The notes beneath the pieces are model-generated. The model searched no databases, was not told where the DNA came from, and saw only the letters and a list, made by a program, of their open reading frames with translations. 55,909 nucleotides of DNA from contig NW_006763139.1 in the NCBI RefSeq assembly GCF_000264905.1, forward strand, positions 750,785 through 806,693, given 5' to 3'. The translations under genes were made by a program, and so were the position numbers. Below are positions 11,215-22,751 of the stretch, one piece after another. Source of the DNA: Stereum hirsutum FP-91666 SS1. Taxonomy: Eukaryota > Basidiomycota > Agaricomycetes > Russulales > Stereaceae. Position 1 is the first letter of the stretch. Each line of letters opens with the position of its first letter.

Positions 11215-11550
11215 GGCTCAAAACGAGGACGAGGACGAGCGGTAAGAGAGATAGCATGAGGATAGTCAGGAAAGCTAAGACGAGATGATAACACAGCCTT
11301 GGATAAAAGTACAAATATGTGAGAAGATAAAGATGTTGTAGACGAACGAGCTACCAGTATAGGTGCTTGGAAAGCAATAGAAAAGGGGGGCATGACGGGG
11401 AACGATGCGAGGATCAGGACACGAAGAAAACATTGCGGAAATGAAGCGAAGAGGAGAAGAAGGCAAGGGAAAACAGGTACCAGAACAGCAATCAATAAGA
11501 GAGAACACACCACAGGTGGCTGGTGGCGGGCGCGACAGACAATATGGCGA

Positions 11551-12986
11551 CTAGTAGGTGTCATAGATCGATAGAGATCCCTCTATCGCACTTGAAGCAA
11601 GCTCGTAATTTGTCCAGCAGGAAGCCAAGAGCTCCTTGAGACTCCAGCTCGAAGGGTAGATGGCGGAGTTATAATTGGCTAGCCAATTTGCGACCCCGGC
11701 ATTGGTGGACTGGTTGGTTGGGTGAGACACCCCAGCGGCCGAAGAGACTGCGTCTGTGTGGCCGAAGTTGGTGATGGAGGGGGAGTGGGACGTCGACGAT
11801 GTTTCAGGGGCAGGCCACGATGACGTCCAGCCGCCGTTGTAAGTGAGATTGTCACGGTAGTCCGCGCTGTAGACCGGTTCGGCGAAACTAGGCTGGCTAT
11901 CGTGGACGCCGTAGTCGTAGGTGACATCGAACGCGTCTTTCATGGCCCCCTGCCAGTCGAAGTTGACGTTCGCAAAGTCGTCTTGTGCGACCACCTGAGA
12001 GGAAGAAGCGAGGGGACTCTCGTCAATCTCTATCAGTCCGGCTTGAGTGATGGGCTCATAGGCCTGAGGTTCGGCAAGAGGATCGACCCTGGTGTCCGTA
12101 TGGACTGGAGACGGAGTGGGGAGTGGGGAGGATGACGACGAAGAGGCCGAGGCACTGTGCCCGTCCAAGTTGACGTTCACGTATTGGTCGAGATCGAAGT
12201 TCGCAAGTTCGTCTTGTGCGCTCTCCTGCGAAGAAGAAGCGAGGGAGGGATCGTCAATTCCTGTCAGTCCAAGAGTATTGTGCCCGCCGTAGACCTGAGG
12301 TTCGGCGAGAGGCTCGGTGGGGACCGTATGGAGTGGGGACGGAGTACGAAGTGGAGAGGATGTCGACGACGAGGACGAGCTCGTCAACGAAGGCGTGGGG
12401 GAAGATGAGTTTGCTGGGAGATACTTTTTGCAACGCCCGGGCCGACTCTTATGCTTCGACAAGGCAGATGGGGAAGGGCCCTTGTAGGAACAGTGGGAGC
12501 ACGCCCATTCTTGTTCTTTGGTGCTTCAAGAGACATTTAGAGTTAGTGACATTGCTCGATACAGCTGTCGCAAACTACGTACTGGGTGTTTTCGTGGACC
12601 TTTAGTTGGGCCTTCTGCGAACAGATGTGTTCGCAAAATTTACATTGATACCCCCTGCAGGCGAAAGGTAATGACGATGAGAAGTTTCCAGTATTAGCAG
12701 TCTAGTTCAGAAATTGATTACTGACAGAAAATTCGGGTCGTGATTTGCATTCCAGTGTCTGGTGAGACTCCCCTCGGAGGTATACACGAGCGCGCAGCCT
12801 AGCTCGGGGCAAGGGAATTTCTGTTGAGAGAGGTTTTGATCAGAGGATGCATATGAACCAAGGATGGAGCGAACGAACGCGTGAGGCTTCGACCTCTTGC
12901 TCCGACCTCTTCGCAGCGCGTCGGTTATATGTGAGGGGCTGTTCGCGTTGGGCTTTGGTCGTAGTGATGCGACGGACGGGGGGCAT
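11551..12986 (-). CDS. C2H2 zinc-finger protein, likely transcription factor
   Basis: The ATG at 12986 is in a strong context (CACCATGCC) and starts MPPVRRITTTKAQREQ. The first intron (donor GTTCGT) joins ...VEASR to KFPCPELGC in phase. Finger 1 is C-PELG-C-x12-H-WNAN-H. The next exon gives YQCKFCEHICSQKAQ, finger 2, C-KF-C-x12-H-ENT-H, followed by TKEQEWACSHCSYKG and a basic RPGRCKKYLP. A Ser/Pro/Thr-rich tail of about 300 residues follows, containing an imperfect internal duplication built around SP[LH]HT..[R/P]..PLAEPQ[VA]Y and ASSSQ...QD[ED][LF]AN. It ends DTY at 11551. The total is about 410 residues. A longer upstream frame exists only from a TTG codon and was not used. A TATA box (13194-13201) lies about 210 bp upstream of the ATG. 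Confidence 0.78.
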
Positions 12987-13193
12987 GGTGGAGGTTGATG
13001 GAGACGCGACTGAGATTGAAGTTGGTGGCGACGCGTGTGTCGGTGTCGATGGGGCACCGAAGATAAGGCGCGAGCAGGTGTCTCGCGATAAGGTGAAGTC
13101 TGAGGGGGAGGGGGGGCGAACAAATTATGTTCGGTGTGGTGGTCAGTCTGGAGAGGAGGAATGAGACGGACCAGTGCGCGTCGAGTTCCCCTT

Positions 13194-13201
13194 TATTTAT
13201 A
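13194..13201 (-). promoter_or_regulatory. TATA box of the zinc-finger gene
   Basis: On the minus strand the sequence reads TATAAATA within CTGTATAAATAAAGGGG. It lies about 210 bp before the ATG at 12986, which leaves room for a leader of about 180 nt. Confidence 0.5.
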
Positions 13202-13204
13202 CAG

Positions 13205-14600
13205 GGAACCCGCCATGCGGTTACGAGACCCCGTCCGACCAACGCACTTGAGCCACTCGTTGTTTGAAATCGACAGGCCAGATTGGTGGGGGAACTGAGG
13301 GATTCGACGCCATGTCGGGGTCTGAAGGACGGCGCTAAGCGACGTTGAACAAAGCAGCAGAGAAGACGCACGGCAACGCGCGAGACGACTTATGATGCGG
13401 AATCGGTTCTGGAGTCTTCTCAGCATGGGTAGACGCGCTCGTGTTCTTGTAAGCTGTGCCGACCCGAGGATGGCGAGGCAGGGGTGGTTTCGGTGGGAAG
13501 GATATAGCGGTTGAAAACGTGGGCGAGAGGCGTGAGACGAAGGCCCTGGCACGATATCTTGATAGCATCGCCCCAGATACGATATTCTTCTACAGGGAAT
13601 AAAGAAATCTTAGATTTGATGGCACTGGAAGGCATACAGAAAGGACTTACGCGTCAACAGCAAAGATACATCCTCTCCTGAAGGACGACAGCGTAGAGGA
13701 CAGTGACCAAGACTGCCAGCAGTCCACTCGTCGCATGCGCAAGCGGAAGCGTGGCCCGTCGCTATGCCACGCGATATGCGTGGACCCACAATGACAAACA
13801 ACTTTTTGGTCAGCCAAATTCGCTTCTGTCGCGGGCCACATCTTGTCTAGAGCCTCACACCCGCCCATTCTTGACAACGGCCTATTTCCTACTAGGATAT
13901 GAGGGGACGTATATGTGCTCGAAAGAAGTTTCCGCTTGGAGCGAGGCACACTGGGCTCCAGCGCAGAGCAAATGGAACGGCCATCTGATTGGACGCGCCG
14001 ACGTTCGTCTTACCTCTTGTCCAGATATACGATCGTAGTCTTTCGCTCCCAGACAAAACACTTGTAGAATCAGCAATTGTCTCTGAGATTGGAGTATCGT
14101 ACGCATGTCCATTGTCCGGACCTGTCCGGCAGCCCGATTTTTTTTTTTTTGCTCGACGACGGAGCGGGCCAAGCCAGTTGGTACTCACCGACGTTAAGAT
14201 AACAGTACCCAGTCCTCACCTCTGATGAGAACTTGTGCTTACATCTACTGCCGTCGTCTACTACGCTCTGGCTGGCGGTCTTCATGTTGTCAAGTTGAAC
14301 TTACCCCAACGTCGTGGCCCGCCGCGTCATCGTCAGTGCCACACCCCGGCCACGTGTTCAATCTCGAACATTCACTCGCCATCCGCTCGTTTCCTCGTGT
14401 CCTCGTTCATCCAACTTCCATCTACGACCTGGATTCCGACGTCGTTAGTGCTCACGGGCGCTCATAGAAGCTCTCTTGCATTGTTTGCAAGAATCAGGGT
14501 GATTGAAATTTTGATATTCGTCCATAGCTATCCTGATTCCTGTGGAACGAACCTCATGGTTCGGTGACCTTGAACAAAGGAGTGACTATCCAGAAGCACT
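13205..14600. other. Intergenic, no gene supported
   Basis: Overlapping short open frames occur on both strands but none has a recognisable motif or a coherent splice pattern. A T13 run lies near 14140-14153. Confidence 0.4.
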
Positions 14601-15040
14601 AGTAGGCGAACCTGGATAGCATTGCCCTACGACTCTTCACTTTGAAGTGCAGGCACTTTCTTCCGTTTTGTTCCTTCTACGAACATTATCTCGAACCCCA
14701 GTTCGGCTGGGTCAGGGTAGTGTCAGCTTGCTCCTTCAACTTCAATCTCGAAGAAACCGAACCGGTGACCATTAAACTGTTTGTAGACGTTTCACACTTT
14801 GTAGGCCTCCTCGAGGAGGAGTGGCGTGGCAGTAGGCGAACCCGAATCGCATTGCCCTACGGCTCAACCTAGCTTTGACTTCAGGCACTTCGTATCCGTT
14901 TTGTTCCTTCTACGAACAATATCTCGCACCCCAGTTCGGCTGCGCCAGGGTAGTGCCAGCTTAGAAACCGAACCAGTGGGTATTAAGCCATTTGTAGACG
15001 TTTCGCACTTTGTAGGCCTCCTCGAGGACGAGTGGCGTGG
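14601..15040. repeat. Diverged tandem duplication, 230-bp unit
   Basis: Unit 1 (14601-14830) and unit 2 (14831-15040) both open with AGTAGGCGAACC and run through CCGTTTTGTTCCTTCTACGA, CCCCAGTTCGGCTG, TTTGTAGACGTTTC and GTAGGCCTCCTCGAGGA to AGTGGCGTGG. Unit 2 lacks about 25 bp in the middle and carries scattered substitutions. One frame keeps similar peptides in both units (FVDVSHFVGLLE[E/D]EWRG), so it may be a relic of coding sequence, but no gene can be assembled. Confidence 0.8.
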
Positions 15041-15569
15041 TGGAAGAAGTGGCTCACTTTTTATCGATGAGCAAGCCTATCGTTCTGTATCAGGGGTTCT
15101 TGTGCACTAGCCTGTGGGCCGACTCCAGATGGTTGGTTCCCGCTCGCAAGTTGATCTTTGTTCCGACGAATAAACTCACGTATTCACTTTCTTATCTCGT
15201 TACGGCGTTGGTGAACATTTCGTTCCATGCATATGACGCGGCGTTGCGGCTTCCTTCCACGGCGAGGACTGCTCGGCACCACACTGGCATGAGTTGCGCG
15301 TACGCTATTTGAACAAAATTATTATATGTTGGTCGCTGTGAACGCACCAACCCCCACGCTTATAGAAGCGGCTGCCTTGCCGGCCCAATACAAAAACTAG
15401 CTTCAGTTTGAGTCACAACCAAAAGTAACCTGGTTAGCAAGGGCCCGGAACGGACTTGAGAGCTGCACCAATCACAATCGCATTGCATTGAAAACACAGC
15501 TAGAATTGAAGAGAACGATCAAACATACAATGCTCCATAACTTCGACGGTCGTGACCACCACGACGAGC
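15041..15569. other. Intergenic, no gene seen
   Basis: This lies between the tandem duplication and the 3' end of RPN10. No supported feature was found. Confidence 0.4.
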
Positions 15570-16797
15570 CTACTTACCCTCGCCCTCACCCTTCATACTC
15601 ATCTCAATAGCCCTCGCAATCGCCTCCTCCTCACTCATCTCCTCGTCTTCCCCAGGGGCTCCCCCTGCACCCGACTCTGCCGGGGCCATCTCCACATCCC
15701 CGGACCCCTCTTCTGAAGACATCGCCAACGCCTGCTGCAACAACGCATCTTCATCATCGTCCGACGCGGCTGCAGGTACCGTCGTCGTTGTTGCCGCCGC
15801 TGGTGTAGAAGATGCCGGTTCTGTAGCTGGTGCAGGGTCCGCTTGTGGGTGCTGCTGCTGCTGCGCCTGTCTCGCCTGTTCCTCCTCCATACTCATCCTC
15901 AGCGCCATAGCCAACTCCGGATCCAGAGTCGGGTCCACGCCGAACTCGAACCCGGCTCCGCCAGCACCAGCACCTGAACCGCCGGCAGCGGCGCCACCTG
16001 CAGCGGCGCCACCTGCAGTACCGTCTTGCATGGATTCGTCCGGAAGACCGGTTTCGCCTGCGAGGATGGGGGAGGAGAAGAGGATGTCGGAGATGAAGTG
16101 GGGACCTGGGGGGATGGAGACGTAGTGTCTGTGGTGGGAGAGGGAAGGTCAGGTCGTTAGTATACGTCCTGAGACTATAACGAATGACGAGGCTAGTGTT
16201 GAGTTACGCACGAGTTGTCACCACTATTGGCAGCCTCGACAAACGCTCTCATCATCTCCTGCCCAGGACCCTCAACAGCATCTCCAAACGCAATGACATC
16301 CACCGCGACGTTATTCTTCTTGAGCTTCTTCGCGAGCTTGATCAACGCCGGGGCGCCACCCTCGCCAGCGGCCTCTTCTATCGGTGAGCCGACGAAGAGC
16401 ACGACACGTTGACGGAGGTTCTTGTTTTGGCGATGTTTGAGGGCGAGCTGGGCGATGGCAATGGCTGTTGGTATGGATGCTGAGCCGCCGATGCGGGATG
16501 AGGATGAGTGCAGTGCGGCGTGGATTTGACCGATTTCACGTGTATGGGTGACGAGGACTTCTGGGCTGGGGACGCGAGAGTATAAGTACAACAGACTTCA
16601 CCCGCAAATAAGTTGAGTGCAGACCCTTTACCAGCCATGGTCATGACGCCGACCGTGTTCTCCGGGTTCGAGTTCACCTTCACGTCGAAGACAGTAGTGG
16701 CGGCTTCGCCCTGTGCAGTGAACCGTGTTGGAGCATAGTCGCCATTCCGCATGTATTCTGAGTTGTCTAGCACAATCACGGCGGCTTCGAGAGGCAT
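15570..16797 (-). CDS. rpn10: 26S proteasome regulatory subunit RPN10 (S5a)
   Basis: This is a ubiquitin receptor of the 19S proteasome cap. The start ATG at 16797 gives [20 protein letters not shown], the opening of the von Willebrand A domain with its [10 protein letters not shown] motif, then [15 protein letters not shown]. Two introns follow (joins [15 protein letters not shown] and SGDNS|..[16 protein letters not shown]). The C-terminal half carries three ubiquitin-interacting-motif-like helices: [31 protein letters not shown] and [16 protein letters not shown]. Gly/Ala- and Gln-rich linkers separate them. The length is about 370 residues. Yeast Rpn10 is shorter with a single UIM, so the multi-UIM tail is more like animal S5a. 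The stop TAG is at 15572-15570. The sequence GGTAAGTAGG at the end could also be a splice donor, so a short extra exon is not excluded. The gene is divergent from the one at 17180. Confidence 0.95.
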
Positions 16798-17179
16798 GGT
16801 GGGCTACGTTGATAAAGAGTGGGTGTACAATGTTTGGGACGGTGTGCAGACGTATACAGTCAGGTTCAGAGACCTTCAGAGACGCGTCAGCGCGTACGCG
16901 TGCCCCCACGTGGCTGAGCGCGCTAAGTGGCGGTTTACGTGATCAGTTCCCTTTCGAAGCTGTCCGCTGGTGTGGCGTCTCCCCCGCGCTGTCGACAACG
17001 ATGAGGAGCCACGGTCTCTGGTCCCCAAACGTCGCTGGCCAGACCATCAGCATCACTTGGGCGATGTTCCGTGAACTAGAGCTACAAACACGTGGGGTCC
17101 TTATAAGGCGTCTTTCATGCCCACAGACCGCATCGCAACACTTCCCACCCTTTGCATCTCTCTCTCCATTAGACTCACC
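16798..17179. promoter_or_regulatory. Divergent promoter with two CACGTG boxes
   Basis: This 382-bp interval separates the RPN10 start (minus) from the start at 17180 (plus). It contains two CACGTG E-boxes (16907-16912 and 17089-17094), the type bound by bHLH factors of the Cbf1/Pho4 class, and a TATA-like TTATAAGG just after the second. Shared regulation is an inference. Confidence 0.45.
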
Positions 17180-18857
17180 ATGGGTCGCTGGACGCAATAC
17201 TCAGAGGTCTGTATTTTTTTCTTGCTATTTTCTCTGTATTTCACCCAACGGCGTTCTCATGCACGCGACATTAATTTACATACGGTGGTTAGGACCCGCA
17301 CCGCCTGCCGGCCGGGGTAACCCGCACATCCTATGACGCAGACAGCGGTCGCTACACCTTCCAAGACACGAACGGCGAGACGTACTTCAGTCACCCAGAG
17401 CACGACTACGGTGAACTCATCCACGAGTCGCAGCTGAACAAGCCTGAACTGCAGCGCTCGAGGTCCGTCGGCGGAAAGATTTGTCGTGCGTATATATTCT
17501 ATTCATTAAGTCAATGCCAAGACTTAACCATAACCCCTTATCACCTCTGTTCTGAACACCCTCTTCTTTGTCTCCCATCACTACTCTCCGGCTGCGCTTC
17601 TGACCTCCTGTTCTTTCCTGCACCCTGTTTCCAGGTCCGGCGTACGACAGACCTGTCATCTTTGCGGACGACTCTGACGAGGACAACGACCCTCGTCCTG
17701 TGCCGATCCTCGATACTCCACCCAAACGCCGCCGTTCCGCTAAGAACAGAGCATCTCCACCCCTTTCTGTGGCCACATCCGCATCCGCATCTCCATCTTC
17801 ATCTTCATCTCCATCAGACTCGACATCAACTTTCCCGATACCCGCCTCTCCACCGACCCCTCCTTTATCCCCTTCCAACTCATCCCCCGAAGACCCCTTC
17901 GACTCGCCTTCAGACAACCGCACACCCTCCCCCGTCTCATCAACGTTCTCACCGACGTCTTCCAACTCACACGATACCCTCATGTACAATCACGACCGCA
18001 CGCACGGCCATAACCTCCCGGCCCCCGTCGCGCGCAGTCCGGTGAAGAAACAGCTCAAGTTCGCCCCGCCGACTCCAGAACCATACCCGCATCACACACC
18101 ACCACCCATCCACACCGCACCTCCACTACCTTCTATCCTACACAATCCCGGATCAGATTACATACCGCCCTCTTCCTCTTTCCAGAGCAACAACCCGTTT
18201 GCTAGCCCCGTCGAGGAATCGCATTTCGACTTGCCCGCGAGACCTGCTACGCCGCCGACCAAGTCCCAACACCACCACGCCGCTTCGTCGCCCACGAGCC
18301 CTTCGCAAGGCAGGAGCGGAGGCGGAGGCTCGACGTTCGCGGATATCCTGCCTTCACATCTTATTTCTCACGCATCGTCCGCCCACTCTGATCCCCCGAA
18401 GCACAAGGGCGGAGACCGAGATAGAGAGAGGGATAGAGATGGGCGGCAGCAGCACAGAGGCGGGGCTCCAGCCCCCGCGCCACCCCCAATCTCAACCTTC
18501 GCCGATATCCTCCCCTCGCATCTTATATCCTCCGCCGCACCGATCGACAATAGGCATAAGACATCCACCACCAAACAGCACCCGCACCCGCACCCTCAAC
18601 CTCACGGTAGCGCTCCTAATCCTTCTTCGCCCGTCCGGCATGGTCAGAGTCAGAGTCATGGGGGCTGGCCGAGCGGTGTGGGGCAGAGCGAGTATGATGC
18701 AGATGCGAATAGGGCGAGGAGTCATAGTATGAAGGATGTGGGGAAGAAGGCGTTGGGTTTCCGGAATGCGGTCAGTGCGTTTAAGAGGCATGGGAAGAAG
18801 GGGAGTGACGAGGGCCCGGCGGGCGTGGGTGGGGGGTATGCTCCTATTCATGGTTGA
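17180..18857 (+). CDS. Uncharacterised protein with small N-terminal domain and disordered tail
   Basis: Three exons are joined. ATG 17180 gives MGRWTQYSE. The second exon gives DPHRLPAGVTRTSYDADSGR, then YTFQDTNGETYFSHPEHDYG. A third exon continues PAYDRPVIFADDSDED... to the stop at 18857. The N-terminal 60 residues (YDADSGRYTFQD motif) look like a small beta-sheet module seen in Agaricomycete proteins of unknown function. The rest is Ser/Pro/His-rich and disordered, with a basic patch (PPKRRRSAKNR). A 13-residue motif, STFADILPSHLIS, occurs twice, about 60 residues apart, which suggests a short binding peptide. The C-terminus (KKALGFRNAVSAFKRHGKKG) is basic and amphipathic. The function is unknown. 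It is divergent from RPN10. Confidence 0.75.
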
Positions 18858-19894
18858 TGGACGGGGAGGGAGCGGCAGAGAAAGTATGTTGTAGAATTAG
18901 AGAAGGTGATGTTTGTTTGTGTGCTGTCATCGTTTGGATACTCCTTTTCTCCCCTTGCGATTGTCCATTGCTTCATCGTTTCGTTCCGGCTGGGTTCCGT
19001 CACATTTTCCTATTGAATTTTCATTGCTGTCTGTACTTACCACTCGCGACCTTCTCATTCATCTGTGCCATCTCATACATCTTGCCTCACACCTCATCTT
19101 ATGCGCTCTTGTTTTGTCTGTATATATTCTTGGATTCTTCTTTCCCTTTTCCTTGCTCAACTTTTCGGTATGAAGTGTCAACTCATCGTCTCCTGCATCA
19201 TCCTGTACATCTCGTCTCTCGCTGCTAGTGCAATACGATTACCCGTGCTCAAGTTCCATCGTCGTTGTTCTAGTGACCCTCTGTCAGAAAAGGTTTGTAT
19301 ATGATGTGTTTCACTTTTTCGGGACCACTGGCCAACCACTACTCATTTTTCGCATTTCGCCTCGCCCTTCCTCCCAAGGCTCCTGAAGCGCCCTGTTTGT
19401 CCATCTCAATCGCAACGATAGCTTTCTCGTACTTACGGTTCATTGTGCATGCAGCTTCGTCGTTTGGTTATATCACATCTTAAATCTCCGAACGAATTGT
19501 TCTGCAAACGGCCAGCTCCCGTCACTCTCCCCGCCGCACTGCCGAACTTTCATGTACTTCAACCTAAGTCCCCTAGGCTGTTTCTTGACACCACACTATC
19601 CAAACTTTCTACATAGCTGACGATCTTTTGGGTCTCTTGAATTTTGGCACCGTGATGCGTCTCGGTCTCTCCTGTCCGTCTAGAGATTGCCAAGCACTTT
19701 CACGCCAGCATCAGGCTCAACTGATATGGTGGGCCTTGTTCCAGTTGATCTGAGGAACGGCGAGTCAATGGGAGTACAGTGGGATTGGGGAACGTTTCAT
19801 CATTGGGCTCCATACATAAACCAACGAGTCACGGATGACAGCCTATCTTTTCAGACCGCAGACTGAACTGAGACCATCTCTGGCTTCACCGGAA
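18858..19894. other. Intergenic, T/C-rich, no gene supported
   Basis: A pyrimidine-rich stretch with several overlapping short open frames. None has a recognisable motif. It probably includes the 3' UTR of the preceding gene and the 5' region of the F-box gene. Confidence 0.4.
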
Positions 19895-21713
19895 ATGCCT
19901 CTCCTCGCCCTCTCAGACGAAATCCTACGCAGAATCATCTCGTACCTCCCTTCCTTCCCCGTCCCGTGCCCACGCCCTTGGACCGGGCCAGACGACCATA
20001 CACCGCTTCTTGAGCTGGATGCGAACTTGCAAAGCCTGTGTGCGACGAATCGGAGCTTGAGGAAGCTCTGCGTGCCGCTTTTGTATGGGAGCGTCGTGTT
20101 GAATTTGGAGAGACATGCGCTCGGGATGCAGCGTGCGGTTCTTTTGGGTGGGATACTTTCCGAGCCTGAGGTATCGCAGTATGTTCGGTGCGTAAGGGTG
20201 ATATCTATTATAAACATTGAGATCGTGAAAAAGCTGACCTTAGTTTCAATGTCGTGATAGTCATGTTCGGATTCACGACAGCAAACAGCCCTGGAATGCC
20301 TATCACTGGACACACCTCTGGTGCGCCTACCTCCGCATCATGGGCGACGAATCTTTATACGGCTTGGCCTCTTCATCAGCGGCCACGCTCCTCCAAGTCA
20401 CACGGGACCTGCTTGATTCCCTACGGAACCTCATGACGATCGATGCGGAACGGACGGACGTGCCCCTGGATGAGGATATCGTCAATGCGATACATGGACA
20501 CCCATCCCTCCATGAAATACGTTTAGAAAGCTTCCGTCAATTCGGGAATTTATCCGTCGACTTCCTGTCCTCGACACCGATGTCGCGCATCCGTGTCCGC
20601 GGTCTCATCATTGACGAACAACAACACCCGATGCCAGCGCTCCACAGGACGGACATGTTACAAGCCTGTGCGAGACCCGACGGGCCACGTATCGACGAAC
20701 TTGTCGTCGGGTGGTTCGAGGATCCGGCATGGATAGGACTAACGTTCAACGGGCTAAGAGATGTTAGGCTTTCGGTGTATGAACAGACCGCGAAGTATTT
20801 CCTCCCGAGGACCTGTGCTGAGTTTTTTGAACGGCATAATGAGGGTACGGGGCTCGAGTCTGTGCAGATCTCGGGGGACGGAGTGAAGGATCTTTCTTTG
20901 CTTGAGAACATCCCCTGCGTCTCGCTCCTGCGCGAAGTCGCGATCGCGCATGGGTACGAGGACGCGTTCTGGTTGGATAACGTCCATGTGCAGCGGAGTC
21001 GAGGTGGACGGAGAGAACCAGCGGACTTGGCGGAGGGAGAGTGGTATTTGAAGAGTGTTAGTGTCGTGTTCAAGGAGAGGACGGAGGAGGTGTTACCTTT
21101 CGTTCTAGACTGCCTTCCACCTTGTGAGAGCTTGAGTCTGTCCAAACCGTCGGATGACGACGAGGATTGGATAGCCCTCGTAAGTAACATCTTGCCCTTT
21201 AGTCTTCCGTTACGAGACTCCTACTCATGCCTCCCCCTCTACTTACCGTACTAGTCAATCACACACTCCATCCTCCTCTCCCACACCCCCACCCTTCAAC
21301 ACACACACCACCTCTCGCTCTCCCAATTCCCTCTCTGGGACACTCCACCAGACCACCCCATCCCCTTCGGCTACTGTGGCCCCGATCCCGGCTCCGACGA
21401 CGACGACGATGAAGACTTCGACGAACCGTCTCTAGACGAACTCATGGACATCCTTTCACCCCTCGGGACAGCCCTAGAACCTCAAGTCAGAGAACTAGCG
21501 AATGTGTGTAAGAGGTTGGGAGGGGTGAATTTCGCGGGGCCGAGGGGGTTCGAGGTTGGGGATCATTTTTTTGAGTATGTTGTGCATGGGAGGAGTAGGG
21601 GTGCGGGTGATAATGAAGAATACGGAGAGGAAGATGGGGATGTAGAGGATGGAGAGGATGATGACGACGGAGAGGAGGTGGATATCGAATGGGGCATTCC
21701 GATGTATAAGTAG
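19895..21713 (+). CDS. F-box-like protein
   Basis: The start is taken at ATG 19895 (MPLLALSDEILRRIISYLPS) because it aligns with the start of the paralogue at 27456. A longer in-frame ATG lies at 19835. The N-terminal 20 residues form an F-box-like helix pair (LSDEILRRIISYLP), and DANLQSLCATNRSLRKLCVP follows. The second large exon (from about 20259) is leucine-rich, without clear repeats. After an intron near 21183 the C-terminal exon carries acidic runs (DPGSDDDDDEDFDEP and a Glu/Asp-rich end) and stops at 21713. F-box proteins usually recruit substrates to SCF ubiquitin ligases; here that role is inferred from the motif. The two F-box paralogues lie in inverted orientation on either side of EMG1. 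Confidence 0.75.
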
Positions 21714-22751
21714 GATCGAAGTCAAGATCGCATGTGTTCTACGATCCAAAGTTCACTGTTTGGGATCATGTCGTTCATGCCATGTACAACACGCCAGACG
21801 GAGCATTCAATATCATTATATTGTGTTACAGCGACGCCCAAACCATCCAAGTTGAGTTGGATATCATTGGGGTATATATAAGACACGTAGTGACCGACCG
21901 ACGAACTGACTGGGACCCCTGAGCGAACGGACCGCCAGGCATCCGCGAGCTCAACTGGCAGAGAGAGGTGCGCTGGGGAGTACGTGAATGAGGGGAGGGT
22001 GGTGCGTAGAGGAGGGAAAGGCCGTGTGGGTGGGTGAGAGGACGGGTAAGGGGTTGGTGTGGTGTGGTGTGACAGAGACTGTGTGTAGAGTCATGTGTGG
22101 CCGTGAAAAGGTCCCAGGGGTGTACAAATACATAAGCAGGTGGTTGTGATGTTCGAATCATAGATGGAGTTCGTGGCGGGCATGGCGTGAGGTGGGACGG
22201 GAGGGGGAGGGTACGTATACGCGTGCATCGTGCGGAGGGATAGAGGATTATGTGAACGGATGGGAAGGGAGGGAGGAAAGGGCGCAGACGGCAAGCATAC
22301 ACGTACGGAGGAGGTGGGTGGGATGATTCGAGGCAAGAAATTGTACAAGACGGACCAAAGATAATAAAGTTAAAGGGCTCGCCCAGGCGCAGGTTGAATA
22401 CGCACTCGGGCTCGCCAAAAAGCAAAAAAGAAAAGAAAAGAAGAAGCACAAAGCGGAACCAAAAGGTGCAATTCAACAAGAAGTGAGAACTATAGACAGT
22501 AGAAGATGAGTTGTAGAGCGGCGGGAACCAGACCATGACCAACGGACGCGGCGCCTTGTCGGAAGAAGGCACTGCGCGACGCACGGAACGTCTGAGTACG
22601 GCCGCTATTTTCGAACCAAGCAGGACGGAACAGAGGCAGCAGGATTAGGATACTACACGTACAGGAGAGCGAGCGGATACAGCGAAAGAAAACCCGGTAG
22701 AAAGCGCTTTGTGGGGGAGAGGCCGGTCGAGCGTAGGATCGCCATCGGCCT
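21714..22751. other. Intergenic between F-box gene and EMG1
   Basis: A long minus-strand open frame here has no start-proximal features, a composition dominated by Pro/Ser/His/Thr, and no known motif, so I do not call a gene. The region probably contains the two convergent 3' UTRs. Confidence 0.4.

Noticed and set aside
10542..11564. A 340-residue minus-strand open frame
   Set aside because: It reads straight through the minisatellite, has a repetitive SSPALLSYR-type composition, and overlapping frames are equally long. No motif or splice structure supports it.
13050..13192. N-terminal extension of the second zinc-finger protein from a TTG codon
   Set aside because: No ATG occurs in that frame. 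The ATG at 12986 has a strong context and splices in phase to the first finger.
17417..17989. A 190-residue acidic minus-strand frame
   Set aside because: It is the antisense of the Ser/Pro-rich exon of the gene at 17180-18857, which has phase-consistent exons.
21826..22584. A 252-residue minus-strand open frame
   Set aside because: Composition is His/Pro/Ser/Thr-rich without any domain. It lies between two gene ends and is probably untranslated.
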